Below, in pieces: positions 24,957 to 37,050 of a stretch of 64,000 nt of DNA. The DNA comes from Theobroma cacao (taxonomy: Eukaryota; Streptophyta; Magnoliopsida; Malvales; Malvaceae), in assembly GCF_000208745.1 (NCBI RefSeq), contig NC_030856.1, positions 7,147,045 to 7,211,044 on the forward strand, read 5' to 3'. Position 1 is the first letter of the stretch. The number at the start of each line of letters is the position of its first letter. A model generated the notes under the pieces. That model did not search any database. It saw nothing but the letters and a program-made list of their open reading frames with translations, and had not been told where the DNA came from. Position numbers and translations under genes: made by a program.

Positions 24957-27462
24957 TTACATATCCTTGTATAGCAGTTGATATTTCGGTATTCGCTCTG
25001 GAGGTAGGGGGCAATTAACAATCATCTTGCCTTTCATGGCTCCCCTAAATATTGCCTGCAAGGTTGGAGACTGAAGATTAGCTCAAAGCCGCAAAATTAA
25101 TGCAAATGTGAAGTGAATCCATCAGGAGCATAAACTTTATTACCAACAGTCATTTTATAACTATAAATTTAAAGAACTTTTGTAGCAAAAGCAAACCCAG
25201 GACAACTACTATGGAGAAAAGATGGGAAAAAATTGCTTAGCACATAGAATACAGTTCACAAAGAGAAAGCCTACTCTGGCAACAGGGCAGGGTGGGGCAG
25301 ATTTTTGCCTGCCCGGTCCCTGACCTGATCATCTACTATCACTATCTGAACCTGCCCCAGCCTGACTTGGATTTATTATTGAAGAAACCCGCCCCCGCCC
25401 CATCGGGAGAACTAAAACCCAGACTTCAACCCACCCCGGCCCACCTCTCTCTGTCATCAACTAGTTTTCATTTTTATATCAACAATTGGCCAACAAATAA
25501 AATAAAGGCATAACAGCAACAAATCAGAACAAAAAAGTCTAATATGAGTTAACAAAAATATCCAAAAATAAAAACAAAAGATCAGAAGCAAAACCCTAAA
25601 CAAAAATTAGTTTACATCAAACATTTGTTAACCAAAACATTTTCTAGAAAAATTCAGTAACAAAAAAATCTGAAGAAAATACGTTTGCATCAAGCATCAG
25701 TCAATAACAGAACTTAGAAACTAGAAAAATAAAAAGATTAGAATCCAGATCTGAACAAGAAGAGAGAGAGAGGAGAAGATCTAGGCATAGTAGATCCCTG
25801 TCAGGAACCATCAAATACACCGTAAGTTCTATAGCCCACATAGCCTGACTTCTCAAATTCACAAACAAGATATATTGAACTTCCCTAAATTTTATGCAAG
25901 ATGCCAAGTTCAATGTTGCAAATCTGTATCCATTCCTATTTCTGAATATTAGAGCCAAGAAAGTGAAAAATGCCATACATAAGTGTATAATTCAAACCAT
26001 GCAAACAGTGTCATACTTAAGCACGTGGTACAAAACAAACTGTTCTCCATCCAATGATAATGAACAACAGTGTCATACTGTGTATACCAAAGATATACTA
26101 ATCATTTGAGAAGAAATCAAAATGATCTCTTCTATATTTTACTCAACAATTCCCTTATTTTCCTCCTAAAATCATCCAGATGAACATAGCTCATTTCTAG
26201 AGAACCAGGTACATAGAAAGTCATAGCTTTGTTAAAACTGAATTCCACCCACTACTCTACCTCTGCAAGCAACATAGACAACAATATGATGAATGGATAA
26301 TCATGCAACAACAGGTAAATAGTCTTACTTGACACCTTTATACTCAACAAATCTAAACAACAAAGTAAGGATAAAATTAAAAACAAAAATGGAAAAAGGC
26401 ATTCATCTCAATGTGTTAAAGGAAGCATTGCCCATATTCTCAAAAGCTATGGTTTATTGATCCTCCCAATGATGCAACTTTATTGAGATATACACTCTAG
26501 TATTAGAATCAAACGAGGATCAAACCTGACATTCCAATATCCAAGAAATTATCGCAAAAGCAGGGTAACAGCTCCAAGGTGTCAAAGGTAACAATTTTCG
26601 GATATTGGACCATGTTGGGTGATAAAAGGACTAGGAAGTATCAACTCAGACTAGTAAATTAGTAAAATGAACAAATGGAAACAATAACGTTGGATGAATA
26701 AACTACATCACTCATACAGTCAAAGGAATGGGATCATTAACTTAATAAATTATTTAGGCACTAAATACAACATACCTCTACAACATCTATGAAGTCCTGC
26801 TTTTCATGAAATGCACCCACCCATTTAGTATGGTCCGCAGTCCTGAATCACAAACAAGAAAAATAAAACAATAGCAACACATTGCAGAAGAAACCTAACA
26901 TCTTAAATGAAGTCTCTAAATTCTTATTTATTGCAGAATGAAATTTTCTATTTGAAAACAAGAGACATAATTATATAATTTACAAAATAGGAATCCCCAA
27001 CATAATTGAAATCCCCAAAACATGTGACACAGCTACAACAGTCACTATAATCAGAGGCTTAAAAAATTAAATATTAAATAGCAAAATAGCAAATAAATTC
27101 AATTCATTTAACCAAATTAAATTTAAAAAAAAAAAAGAGAAATTCAAACGATAAAGAGCTAAAAATAAATACCCAGAATCCATCTTCATATGATGAGCAT
27201 TGAAGAAGAAAACAGTGGAAGGAATCAAAGTGATATCGAAATACTTGACGTAAACCTTAACATCCTCAGAATCTATATCGACTAAAGCCACCGTCGCGAA
27301 TTTGGAAACCTCACGTGCCGTCTTCGCAAGGATGTTGTCGAGTTGGAGACAGACGGCGTCGGCGGCTCGGCCGAAGCGGAGGACGAGGACCTTGTCGATG
27401 GTGTCTCGGATGATTGTGTCGACTTCTGTCTTCCTCGTCAGTGTCGGTAATAGGTAACTCAT
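24957..27462 (-). CDS. Thioredoxin-like U5 snRNP protein, TXNL4B/Dib1 family
   Basis: Three exons in minus order (27173-27462, 26776-26842, 24957-25055) sum to 456 nt, 151 residues. The start MSYLLPTLTRKTEVDTIIRD and the block VLVLRFGRAADAVCLQLD mark the Dib1/U5-15kD thioredoxin-like fold; family members act in pre-mRNA splicing in the nucleus. The TRKTEVD head and the C-terminal NCPLPPERIPKYQLLYKDM match the TXNL4B (DLP) branch better than canonical Dib1/YLS8, which has a different N-terminus and a shorter tail. There is no CxxC redox motif (single Cys in this region), as expected for the family. The introns are long (330 and 1720 bp) and the second carries a GC-rich repeat. Both splice junctions keep frame. 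Confidence 0.88.
25270..25450. repeat. GC-rich, possibly hAT-derived repeat in an intron
   Basis: A patch containing GGGCAGGGTGGGGCAG, CCTGCCCGG and CCCGCCCCCGCCCC stands out from AT-rich intron sequence. Similar oppositely oriented G-rich and C-rich blocks occur in common plant non-autonomous DNA transposons, which I recall only in general terms. Ends are not resolved. Confidence 0.35.
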
Positions 27463-27581
27463 TGTCGTTCTCTTCCTCGACCTCAGACGAACGAGAGTTA
27501 TTTTTAATTAATTCTTTATTATTTTTATAGTTTCCGCTACGGTGAAAATAGAGCCTTGAATGAACCGGGCCTGGCAAACTT

Positions 27582-27640
27582 TGGGCCACTACATTTGAAT
27601 TTGGTCTTTGTAAGCTAACCCAAGCCCATTAATAGGCCCA
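27582..27640. promoter_or_regulatory. Site II-type motif cluster upstream of the TXNL4B-like gene
   Basis: TGGGCC at 27582-27587, AGCCCA at 27623-27628 and GGCCCA at 27635-27640 lie 120-180 bp upstream of the ATG at 27462. Clusters of this kind are frequent in promoters of plant housekeeping and RNA-processing genes. Confidence 0.5.
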
Positions 27641-29319
27641 AATTTATATTATTATATATAAAGTAATTTTTATAGTAGTAATATTCAATAAATGAAATTG
27701 TCTAATTTTGAAATGCCTAATTATTGCAGTCGAATATTTAGTTTAGTGATTTGTACATGATTTTTTTAAAAAAATTACATTTTTTTAAATTGAAAAAATA
27801 TTTGACTACTTATAAAATAACATGTTTAGATTGTTGAAAAATAATAATTTGGTAGACTTATTTGTAATAGTTAATTGTGAAAAATTTTAGTATTCTCTAT
27901 TTCTATTTCTATTTCAATATTTTTTAATTTAACTTTTATTAAATTTAAAGAAATATAAATTCATTATTATTAACTAATAATTAGAAAACGAGTTAAATCA
28001 AGTCATGCTTCAAAATCTTAACTCAATTGTTCTTATCTATTAAAATGATTTCCTAATATAGTTTCTCCCTTTACTATTATGATTTTTATATTTTTGGATT
28101 ACCCCAAAATGATGTTCTTCTCCATTTTTTAGGAAATTTTTTTTAATTTTTGCAATCTTAATCAATCTTTTTCTGATAATAAAAATCCAAATTCAAATAA
28201 AAAACAAAAAATAAATAAATTTTAAAACAAAAAATATTTGAAGTTAAATAAGATGCCTAATTTATTAGGAAGTTATCATGAACAACAAAATCTATTGGTC
28301 CATAGACAAGCATCTAAAACAGCAAAACAAAAGCATCATAATCTCAAAAAGGAAGCAAAATGTCACAAAGAACAAGTTTGGGAAGCAACCCCATCCCAGT
28401 GAAGAAGAACATGCAAGCGTTGGCAGAGGGATGCAGTTCCATAGCTTCATTGAACATTGAAATGAACCAGTAAATAGTTGGAATTTCACCAAAAGTTCAA
28501 AATGATGGTGTCCCTCTAGCATGCAACTTTACTGATCTATCCATGGCACTTTACAGGCTAACAAAAAGTTCCAATGATAATGTGTCTATTATATTTGGAA
28601 CACATCTCCCAATATCCCCAGAAATGGGTCAGATTATTACAGTAAAAAAGACAATGAGAAATGTTGTAAGCTAGCTGACCATGCATGTAGTCCCATTCAT
28701 CTCAGTTTTCTCAACAGCAAGTAACTTTCAAGATATTCCAATCTGATTCAAAATTCAAAATGGCTTATTCTGAACTTATTGGGCAAGAAAGAATGAAAAA
28801 CGGTCATCTCAAAACAACCCTTTTATATCCCAACCTTCATTATATTTTCCTTTTTTGCTAAGATGAAAAGACAGTCACTTTACTGGAAAATAATTGCAAA
28901 ACAAGATCATAGTCAAGTAGCAGGTTATAACAATGAATTCTATCCTAAGAAGCAATGACTGTAAAAGGAATCTTAATCATAAAACTTGCTAATATATTTG
29001 GTGATCAGATGACAATTAGGTGTATCATGATTATCCCATGCATGATGTTAAAACCTCTAATGGAATTGTAGTTGATCCAAAGTACTGTTAATCTTCTAAT
29101 GTATCATTAAAATTTGTGAGCTGGGGGGCTCCCAAGGAACAGATGGTTCTCCAATCTATAAAACAAGATTTCATTGACCCAACCCTTTAGTTTTTTAGGG
29201 TACAACCTCAAAATCTTTTTGCAAGCCACCTTCTCATCATGTTCACACCCCCAACATCACCAAATCATACCACTCACTTTCACTGCTACATATTTTCACC
29301 TTAGAAACTTCTTCTACTT
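27641..29319. other. AT-rich divergent intergenic region
   Basis: Very AT-rich from 27641 to about 28260, more mixed afterwards. The short open frames around 28280-28520 show no family resemblance. The right end is the promoter and pyrimidine-rich leader of the gene at 29383. Confidence 0.5.
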
Positions 29320-29333
29320 TTATATATATATAT
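29320..29333 (+). promoter_or_regulatory. TATA-type tract of the gene at 29383
   Basis: A TATATATATATA run lies about 50-60 bp upstream of the ATG and is followed by a CT-rich leader, a common plant 5' untranslated region form. Confidence 0.5.
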
Positions 29334-29382
29334 CCACCCATCTCTCTCTTTCTCTTTCTCTTCCTCTCAGCTGCATTTCTTC

Positions 29383-30191
29383 ATGGCCATCTCTGAGTCA
29401 TCTTCCTCACCAGGGAGTTCATCTTTAACCAGCCCTAGTATCCAGATGGTTTCGAAAACGGTGTCCGAAAGGCTTCTTGGCAAATTCTTTGATGCATCTC
29501 AATATGACTTTGATTATGAGCAGAGTGGTCTGTGGTCTCCTCCAGTCAGGAGAAGTGTGTTCTTGACCTCCCCTGGTAATATTTGCTCTGAAGATGAATT
29601 CTTCTCCAAACTCAAAAAAGCAAAGAAGGCTTGCAGATGGCGCTTGCGCATTGCCTGCTTCAATGTATGCACATTGCTTTTCCCCTTAATTTGGCAACTC
29701 AATATACATCTAATACACATTTTTCTTTTTAATTACATCTTTATATTTATCAATCTTTCCTAGCTATTAATTACTGCATAACAATCAACTCAAGCAGATG
29801 TTTTTGAAAGGGATACATGTTTGCCATATCTTCTTGTTCATTATTTTTTGAAAGGCTAAAGGATTTTCCTAATATTCTGTACCTTTTGTGCCTATTATGG
29901 CCATGTGAATATTTGATTTATACCTAAATATCTGCAATTTGATTTAGACCCACTACTTAATTTGTTTCCTTAGTTCATATATATCAGATTCAGCTTTTTC
30001 TCAGTAACAATATCAACCAAGTTTTATTTATTTATTGCCATAGATCAGCATGATCATAATCATAACTATAGCATCATCTAGAATAAATTTATGATTTCAT
30101 TGTATGTATAAACTCGAAACCTCAACCCTTCATGAACTGATACTGGGATGCTTTTTGCTTGTTAATTTTGCAGGCCCTTTGGTGCTCTTGA
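29383..30191 (+). CDS. Small plant protein of unknown function, 99 residues
   Basis: Exon 1 is 29383-29664 and exon 2 is only 18 nt (30174-30191), joined over a 509 bp GT-AG intron; together they give 99 residues ending NALWCS. The protein has a Ser-rich N-terminus, then SVSERLLGKFFDAS-like and YDFDYEQSGLWSPP stretches, PVRRSVFL, and a basic Lys/Arg/Cys segment at the end (KLKKAKKACRWRLRIACFN). The exon 1 frame is coherent, a TATA tract precedes it, and the splice adds only six residues, so the alternative is read-through into the intron, which would give a 126-residue frame ending at 29763. I read SER-LLGKFFDAS-YDFDYE as a conserved motif of a small plant family with no known function. No signal peptide or membrane span is seen. 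Confidence 0.68.
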
Positions 30192-31828
30192 AGTAAATCT
30201 TGTGTTTGCCACTTGTCTTTAACATTTCCCCTTCAAGAAAGGCATGTTTTGTCTCAAATTAGAATACCCATGCTCTAAAGATCTAAGACATACCATATTT
30301 CCAACTTCTCTCAGTCAAAAATGGTCCCAAGTCAAAAAGGGAACTAACTCATCAGGGCTCAGCATGTGGCCTTGCATGTAAAACTACGTTCTAGTTATCT
30401 TTTCTGTACCACCCCTTTCTAATATAATACTCGGATATAACACTTTATTATTATGATTTATTATATATTTTCAGTTCCATGTTTTTTTTTCTTTTTCTTT
30501 TATCTTTAAAGCTTGAATATTTTGGGATTCTAAAAGAATGATAACCATGGAGATAATTTGAAATGGTACAATGACCCATCAGCAGACAAATGTTCAGTAA
30601 TCTGCAGGAAGCAAGCAAAAGGAATTTCCAGGAGACAGGATCGTTGTTTCCCTGATAAAGTCCCCCCAAGGGTTTGCTTTTGAATCTAACAACAATTTTA
30701 CTGCAACAAACGGTTCATTTAAGATCCAAAGCTGTAACATTCTTTTCTTTCCTCTTGTTTTTTACTCTTTTGTCTGTAAATAAACTTGAATTAGATTCCC
30801 CCCCACCCCTACTTTCGGGTTAGCTTGTGGACTTTGGGAGATACTTCCTGCAACCAAATTAATTGCTCTTTTAATTCTTGTCGCTTTTGATTAATTTTGG
30901 GTGTGAATTAGACCTTTCTTTGGTGGGCTTTGTTTCTTTTCCTAGTGTAGCATTTTTTTTCTTGCTATTTTCTTGTTCATGGCAGCAAGTTTCTGGGTGG
31001 GTCACTAAATGGGCCTAAAGCACCTCCATATGGATCATTCTGATTAAAGTCTGGCCAGCTGCTTATGGGCTATGGGGTCTTAAACTTCTAATCATCTTAG
31101 TTTTTGGCATAGTGACTTTATTGAGCAATCCTACTAGTTCTTTATGTTTGGTTTTAATTTGATTATTGAGGTCTATGACTTGTAACAAAATTTAACACAT
31201 ATTCTTTAAGAATGTGATAAACTATAATATTTGCATGTGTATTTATTACCATTGACATTTTCTTACTCTATATATATATTATACATTATTTCTCTATTAG
31301 CAATCTTTTCATATTATAAAAGTAATAACAAGAAATAATGTACTTAACATCAATATAAAATTGAAAAGCAGATAAAAATTTTTTTTTATCCGATTGTAGT
31401 TTTTATAAGAAATTATGTTGTCTAAGTTGTTTCATAAGTTCTGTGAAAAAAAAATCGAGATAAAGTTTGGCATACTTGAATAAAAATTTTTATACAATTT
31501 AAAAAGTTCTTCAATAGTAGTTTTTTTTTTTAAAAAAAATGCTTAAATTATATATCAAAAATGCATTTTGCTAAAGTGTTGTGCAAATACATTTGCAAAA
31601 AAATTTTGTTTTCAATAGATAAATTAAATAAAAGGTGCAATTTCATTGAACCCTACCTTAAGTGTAGGCAAACCATAATTTTTAATGCGAAAGAAATACG
31701 TAAAATTACACTTTGAAAAAAATAAAAAAAATCAAATCAAATGATAAAGTACCAAATGCATATAACATGCTTGTGACAAAGCTCATTGAAGATCACTGAC
31801 ACAAGCTACTTTTTAATTTAGATTCATT
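30192..31828. other. Intergenic region
   Basis: Contains the 3' untranslated region of the preceding gene and AT-rich DNA. The part from about 31140 to 31280 is duplicated at about 35757-35890 (see the repeat entry there). No gene is seen. Confidence 0.5.
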
Positions 31829-32250
31829 CAATCTAAACTATAATGATTTTCGCCTACAAAGGGTATTATATTCATTTTATATCTTTTAGTAAGTGTTTTT
31901 TGGTATTTTGTTATCTATTAAATGAAAAACGTTTGTCTATTTGTGTTTTTATTTTTATTTTTTGTTATACTTTTTAACAACATATCACGCTATCTATATC
32001 TCACAGTCACTCCCCCATACATCATTTGGATTTTTTTTTTTTCAATCTAAACTATAATGATTCAAAGGGTATTATAATCACTTTATATCATTTAATAGGT
32101 GCTTTTTGGTATTTTGCTATCTATTAAATGAAAAACATGTGTTTGTTTGCTTTTTGATAGTTTGGTATTTTTCTATTATGCTTTTTAACAACACATCACT
32201 GTTATCTAATTCTCTTAGTCACTCTTCACACATGATTGTTTTAAATGCTA
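31829..32250. repeat. Two direct repeats, period about 214 bp, upstream of the transporter pseudogene
   Basis: CAATCTAAACTATAATGATT begins at 31829 and again at 32043. Both copies continue with AAAGGGTATTATA, a TTTTTGGTATTTTG block, TCTATTAAATGAAAAAC and a TTTTTAACAACA block before a CTTAGTCACTC-like end. The copies differ by substitutions and small indels. Confidence 0.75.
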
Positions 32251-32446
32251 GGTACTTTGTTGTATCTTTTATCTCTTAATATATTTTTTTTCAAAAAAAA
32301 AAAGTCTTCATCCATTTGTCTTATTATATAAATTCACATTCACCTTTGACATAAGTTTTCTTCTATACCAAAATAAACCTTTTAAAAAATTTTTAAACCA
32401 AATTATTTTTTCCAAATCCATTTTATGTACGTAAAATACTCTTAAT

Positions 32447-33977
32447 ATGACAGATTCATTACAACCTTCTCAAAAGACTCTAACGATAGATGATATAATA
32501 GAAGACAGTCTTGAGAGTTTTGGTTGGGCTCAAGCATTCCATTCTATCCTTGTTGCTTTTGCATCATTGTTTGATGCACGAAATTCCTTCATCAGTGTCT
32601 TCACCGGTGCCCAACCAACTTGTCATTGCATCGACAATACACTATGCAATTCAAGCTCTAATATATGTGAAATTCCCAAGTTTGCATGGGCATGGAGTGA
32701 TCATGCTTCAAAGACAATCATTTCAGACTGGATGCTTCAGTGTTCCAGTTCATTCATCCAAGGTTTACCAGTATCTTCTCACTACACGGGATGCATGCTA
32801 GGTGGGATCTTGTTGGCAATGTATGCTGACTCCTTCCTTGGTAGGAAGAAGTTGTTATTTGTTTCTTGGCTAATAATGTCAGTAACTGGAATTCTTACAG
32901 CATTCTCCAGTAATATCTGGACGTACGTCATAATGAGATTTTTCTCAGGACTTGGTCGTGGCTCACTAGTCACATGCACCATCGTCTTGTTAACCGAAAG
33001 GATGGGAAGGAATTGGTGAGGAAGAGTTGGAATTCTCGACTACTTGTTCTTCTCATATGGAACACTCTCCTCACCAGTTTTAGCCTTTTCAACTAGAAGA
33101 TGTTCTTGGAGAGTGCTTTATCGTTGTACTGGAATTCCAGTATTTGTTTATTGTGTCATAGCTTATCATCTTGTTGTTGAATCAACAAGGTGGCTATTCA
33201 TGGGAGGCTATACAGAAGAAGCAATCACAGCTTTAAGACAAATTTCTCAAAAGACTGATTGGACGTTAATAAATTTAGGCCAGCTACCACCACTTCAAAG
33301 GGAAAATACCATTAGTAATTTTAACTTTTCAATTAAAATTCTCTTTAAGAGAAGATGGGCTATTTGGCGTCTCCTTGTCCTAATCTTGTATGCTTTTGGA
33401 AATGGAATAGCATACTTAATTTGGTCTGATGTTGGGTGTCGGACAGTTAGACTTTAGCTTGTATTTGAGTGCCATGTTCAACGGTTTAACGGAAATGCCT
33501 TTGCTTTTAATCACCTTTTTCCTACTCAAGAAATGCAATAGGATGAGCTCCTTGCTATCATCATCTATCATAGGAGGCATCGGTTGTATCTTAACATGGT
33601 TGGTTGGTACAGGACAAAGGGTCCCTCAACTCATGCTAGAGCTTTGCTCCTTCTTTGGGATTTACATTGCCTATGGCATCCTACTCGTTCATAGCATCGA
33701 GTTGTTCCCGACATGTGTGCGCAATTTTGCCACAATGGCCGTGGGGCAAGCCATTGTCCTAGGAGGAGTGGTTTGTCCTGTCTTAATTTCTGTTGCAAAG
33801 GAAAACCACTTCTTTTCTTATGGCTTGTTTGGATGCATCGTGCTTTTTCCTGGCCTGTTTGTGTTGTGCCTACCCGAGACCAAAGGTAAATCGCTCTATG
33901 ATTCAATGGAAGATCAAGAACGGAATGAAAGCAGGGGGTTAATCAACCTCGTGAATCTCACTGGCTCATACGTTTGA
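32447..33977 (+). pseudogene. Organic cation/carnitine transporter (OCT-type MFS) pseudogene
   Basis: A single-exon gene for a plant OCT-type major facilitator, normally a 12-span membrane carrier of about 500 residues. The first frame (32447-33019) has the OCT-like head LTIDDIIEDSLESFGWAQAF, an extracellular Cys-rich loop and the MFS loop signature YADSFLGRKKLL. It ends at a TGA at 33017-33019, just after RMGRNW. The same frame resumes with GRVGILDYLF and runs to about 33430, with STRWLFMGGYTEEAITALRQ. A shift in the stretch 33415-33440 moves the frame, and LMLGVGQLDFSLYLSAMFN then continues to 33977 with ELFPTCVRNFATMAVGQA and LPETKGKSLYD. One nonsense codon plus one frameshift, with otherwise well-kept sequence, suggests recent death. 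Confidence 0.88.
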
Positions 33978-34394
33978 AGTTTTTAATTATTTATTTTCAG
34001 TTAAGTCTTTTTTTCAATGGATATTTTCGATCAAGTTTGTTGATGCGTTAGGTATGGTACTGGGTGCAATGATTTATTCTAATTATATAATGTCAACAAT
34101 ATCTAAATTGGTGTCACTCCAAGGTGATATTTTTTAATCAAATAGTTGAACAAAATTTTTTAATCTATCGAACTTGAAACTATCATTTCTTTAATTTTTT
34201 CTTTTATTTTGTAATTTTTTTCTTAATTTTTCTATCTATCCTCTTTTGCATTTATGTGAACCAAATGCTATTTTCTAATCCTTTCTTTAGTGCGTAACAA
34301 CTTACTTTTACAATTGCATTCGAAAGCAAAAAATTGAATGAAGCTTGGTGGAGAGACACAATCTAGTAAAAAAAACACTTGGCATTAATCCATT
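33978..34394. other. 3' flank of the transporter pseudogene
   Basis: AT-rich sequence without an open frame or recognised repeat. Confidence 0.5.
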
Positions 34395-35400
34395 AATTGT
34401 TTAAGGGCGTGACGACACTACTAATTAAGATCCTAGTTCGTGGTAAAGACAAACAACTTTATAGTTAGCCACTTTCTTATGTAACCAAAACTTACAACCA
34501 ACTAGGCAAGATGGCATGAATTCTTAGTCGAGTTTGATTTTCATTTCAAGCATAAAGCAGGGAGAGTTAACCAAGTGGCAAACACCTTCAGCACGAAGGT
34601 CAAATTCATGGCCCTTAGATTGATCACCCCAATGACAGTAAGTAAAGGGACCACGGACATCCACAAGTTGATTGAAAAGAACTTGAAGCAAGATCCCAGG
34701 TCATTGTCCTCATGAAATTAGTGGAGGATAGGAAGTCCAAATACTTTTTGGGTGAAAAATGGGGTCCTATTTATAAAAAGGCCATGTATATTTGTTCCAA
34801 GGGCAAGAGAGTTGAGACAGAAAATGATGCACTAGTGTCATGATACTCATTGGGTAGACCACTTAGATAGTAACACACTGTTGCTCTAATAAAACAAGAT
34901 TACTATTGACCCTATATGCAACAAGACGTGATGAATTATACTAAGACCTGCCTCATTTGTCAATAGTATAAAGTGAAGAGACAAAAGCCAACAAGAATAC
35001 TCAAACCTTTGCTTGTACCCACTAGACCTTGGGATAGAATTTCCCTTGACTTCATAGTAGGGCTCACCAAAATTGGAGATCTAGCATCTATTCTGGTGGT
35101 GGTGGATCTTTTTTCGAAGTACGTTACTTTCATCCCAATCCAAAAGTTTGATATTGCAGAGGACACTGCTCGCATGATCTTCGAACATGTAGTAAAATAT
35201 TGGAACGTTTCTCAAAAGATCATCAGTGATAGAGATCCAATATTCCCTGATTCCTTTTGGAAGGAGCTCTTTTATTTGTTGGGGTATATATTATATATAC
35301 ATATTCACACACAACATGTAGTAATAAATGTCCCAACATTTGGGAAAACATTTTGGGTAAATCAAAATATTGTGTTATGTTATAGGAACTAATTCAAGTA
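34395..35400 (+). mobile_element. Ty3/gypsy retrotransposon relic (RNase H end to integrase)
   Basis: Broken reading frames first give the end of a gypsy RNase H (ARWHEFLVEFDFHFKHKAG then VNQVANTFSTK), then an integrase zinc-finger part ending TCLICQ, then 34973-35392 with RPWDRISLDFIVGL (first catalytic Asp), VVVDLFSKYVTFIP and SDRDPIF (second catalytic Asp). The frame ends before the catalytic Glu. No LTR is seen beside it. It lies between the two transporter pseudogenes and has several stops upstream of 34973. Confidence 0.85.
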
Positions 35401-35756
35401 AATGAACTTATGTTTTATACATATGTAGCCTTGCCATTTCCTTAACCTCTAAGGTTGGGGTGTGACACCTGTTCAAACTGATAATGTTTATTAACCTATG
35501 TATGCTTTCATTTTCCTCATTTCTTCATGATAGTGATGTTTTTTGGCATATTTATATTTGCTTATCAATTAGTCATTCATTTTCTTTTTCAACATATGAG
35601 AAAGTTCAAAGAGAGATCAGATTTTCGAATCTTCGACATCTAACTCTCCTAATGAGAGGTAGCAATTGCTACATAGAATTGTCTAGGTCGTTATGGTATT
35701 GGCATTTACATTGAATAAGATATCTTCTAACCATATATAATTATTTATTTTATAAT

Positions 35757-35880
35757 TCTTTATGTTTGGCTTTATTTTGATTATCTAGGTCTATGACTTA
35801 TAACAAAATTTAACACATATTCTTTAAGAAAGTGATAAACCATAATATTTGCATGCACATATGTTACCATTTAAACTTTC

Positions 35881-35890
<10 letters not shown>
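35757..35890. repeat. Duplicate of the upstream flank at 31140-31280
   Basis: TTTATGTTTGG, GATTAT-AGGTCTATGACTT and ACAAAATTTAACACATATTC followed by TTTAAGAA occur in the same order and spacing at about 31141-31280. Each copy lies upstream of a transporter pseudogene, so the duplicated unit included promoter-side DNA. Confidence 0.8.
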
Positions 35891-35921
<31 letters not shown>

Positions 35922-35922
35922 N

Positions 35923-35963
<41 letters not shown>
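35885..35963. repeat. (TA)n microsatellite
   Basis: About 79 bp of TA dinucleotides with a small TTTA interruption and one undetermined base at 35922. Array length is unreliable in such assemblies. Confidence 0.95.
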
Positions 35964-35966
<3 letters not shown>

Positions 35967-36330
35967 TTATCTTTGGATTATTTGATTTTTTATTTCATAA
36001 TTTTTTGAAATTTGAAATTTAAGTTTTAAATTGAGATATGATAGAAGAAAACATTTTAATTGGGTTGAATTTTAAAATTACTGATTAAAAATTGATTCCA
36101 AGTCTTAGATATAACTTTTTAACATTTGGACTTAAAAAAATTAAAAGCATCTCTTTAGTTGTACATAATTTTAGTATTGTTTTTAGATTTTAAAATACAA
36201 AATATCAAACATTGCTTGTCAAAACATTTTTTTTAATTTTTCTAGATAATAACGAGAAAAAGAGTTACATTTTCATATCTTATGGGCTTAAATGAGTTGG
36301 CCCATGAAAAAAAGCCATTAAACCCTCAAT

Positions 36331-36480
36331 AATCCTTCAATTGTAGCATTTTATTGGATGAAACCCTTAACTATAGCATTCCATTGGTGGAAAACCTCAA
36401 CTATTACCTTTTATTGACTAAAACCCTCAACTATAGCATTCTACTAGCTTAAACCCTCAACTGTAGCATTCCACTAACTA
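36331..36480. repeat. Minisatellite, five 30 bp units
   Basis: Five units of exactly 30 bp begin at 36331, 36361, 36391, 36421 and 36451. Each has AAACCCTCAACTATAGCATT or a near variant followed by ten more variable bases. A partial unit precedes at 36319-36330. The remaining spans 35401-35756, 35964-36318 and 36481-36589 hold no gene. Confidence 0.9.
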
Positions 36481-36589
36481 AAACAAACCTAATTTCTGAG
36501 TTTTTTTTTAAAAGTGATTTTATTAACACTAAGTCATGGTGTCATTCCAAGTCTTTAACTGTTTGCTAAAGACCAATGTTTGCTAACTC

Positions 36590-37050
36590 TTTACTTGATG
36601 GAAAAGAGCTGCTATTTATTTTGTGTTTAATAATGTTTGTAACTGAAATTCTTATAGCATTCTCAATTAACATTTGGATAAACTTCTTTGAGAAAAAAAA
36701 GTAAAAAACATTTGGATGTACACCATAATGAGACTATTCTTTAATAAAAAAACATTTTTGAGAGAAAATGGACTATTTGGCTTCTCATTATTCTAATCCT
36801 ATATATTCTTTTGGAAATGGAATAGCATACTAGGGTTTAATTTGATGTTGGGTGTTGGACAAATGGATTTTAACTTGTATTTGAGTGCTCTTTTCAACAA
36901 TTTAGTAGAAATGGGTTCGCCTCTAATCACCTTCTCCATGCTTAAGAAATGATATAGGAAGAGCTCCATTCTATCAACATCCCTGATAGGAGGCAGTGCT
37001 TGTATCTTAACTTAGGTGGTAGGTAAATCACTATATGATTCAATGGAAGT
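36590..37050 (+). pseudogene. Second, decayed OCT-type transporter fragment
   Basis: Nucleotide blocks match the pseudogene at 32447-33977 in the same order: first the segment after the GRKKLL loop (GTAACTGGAATTCTTACAGC-like), then the segment from AGAGAAGATGGGCTATTTGG onward through the LGVGQ-LDF region, then the TAAATCGCTCTATGATTC end. Large internal parts are missing and many stops occur, including TAG and TGA within the matching blocks. It is far more decayed than the first copy, so the two copies differ in age of inactivation. Confidence 0.82.

Noticed and set aside
36331..36480. Minisatellite considered as a CRISPR-like array
   Set aside because: Units are contiguous variants without unique spacers, in a plant genome.
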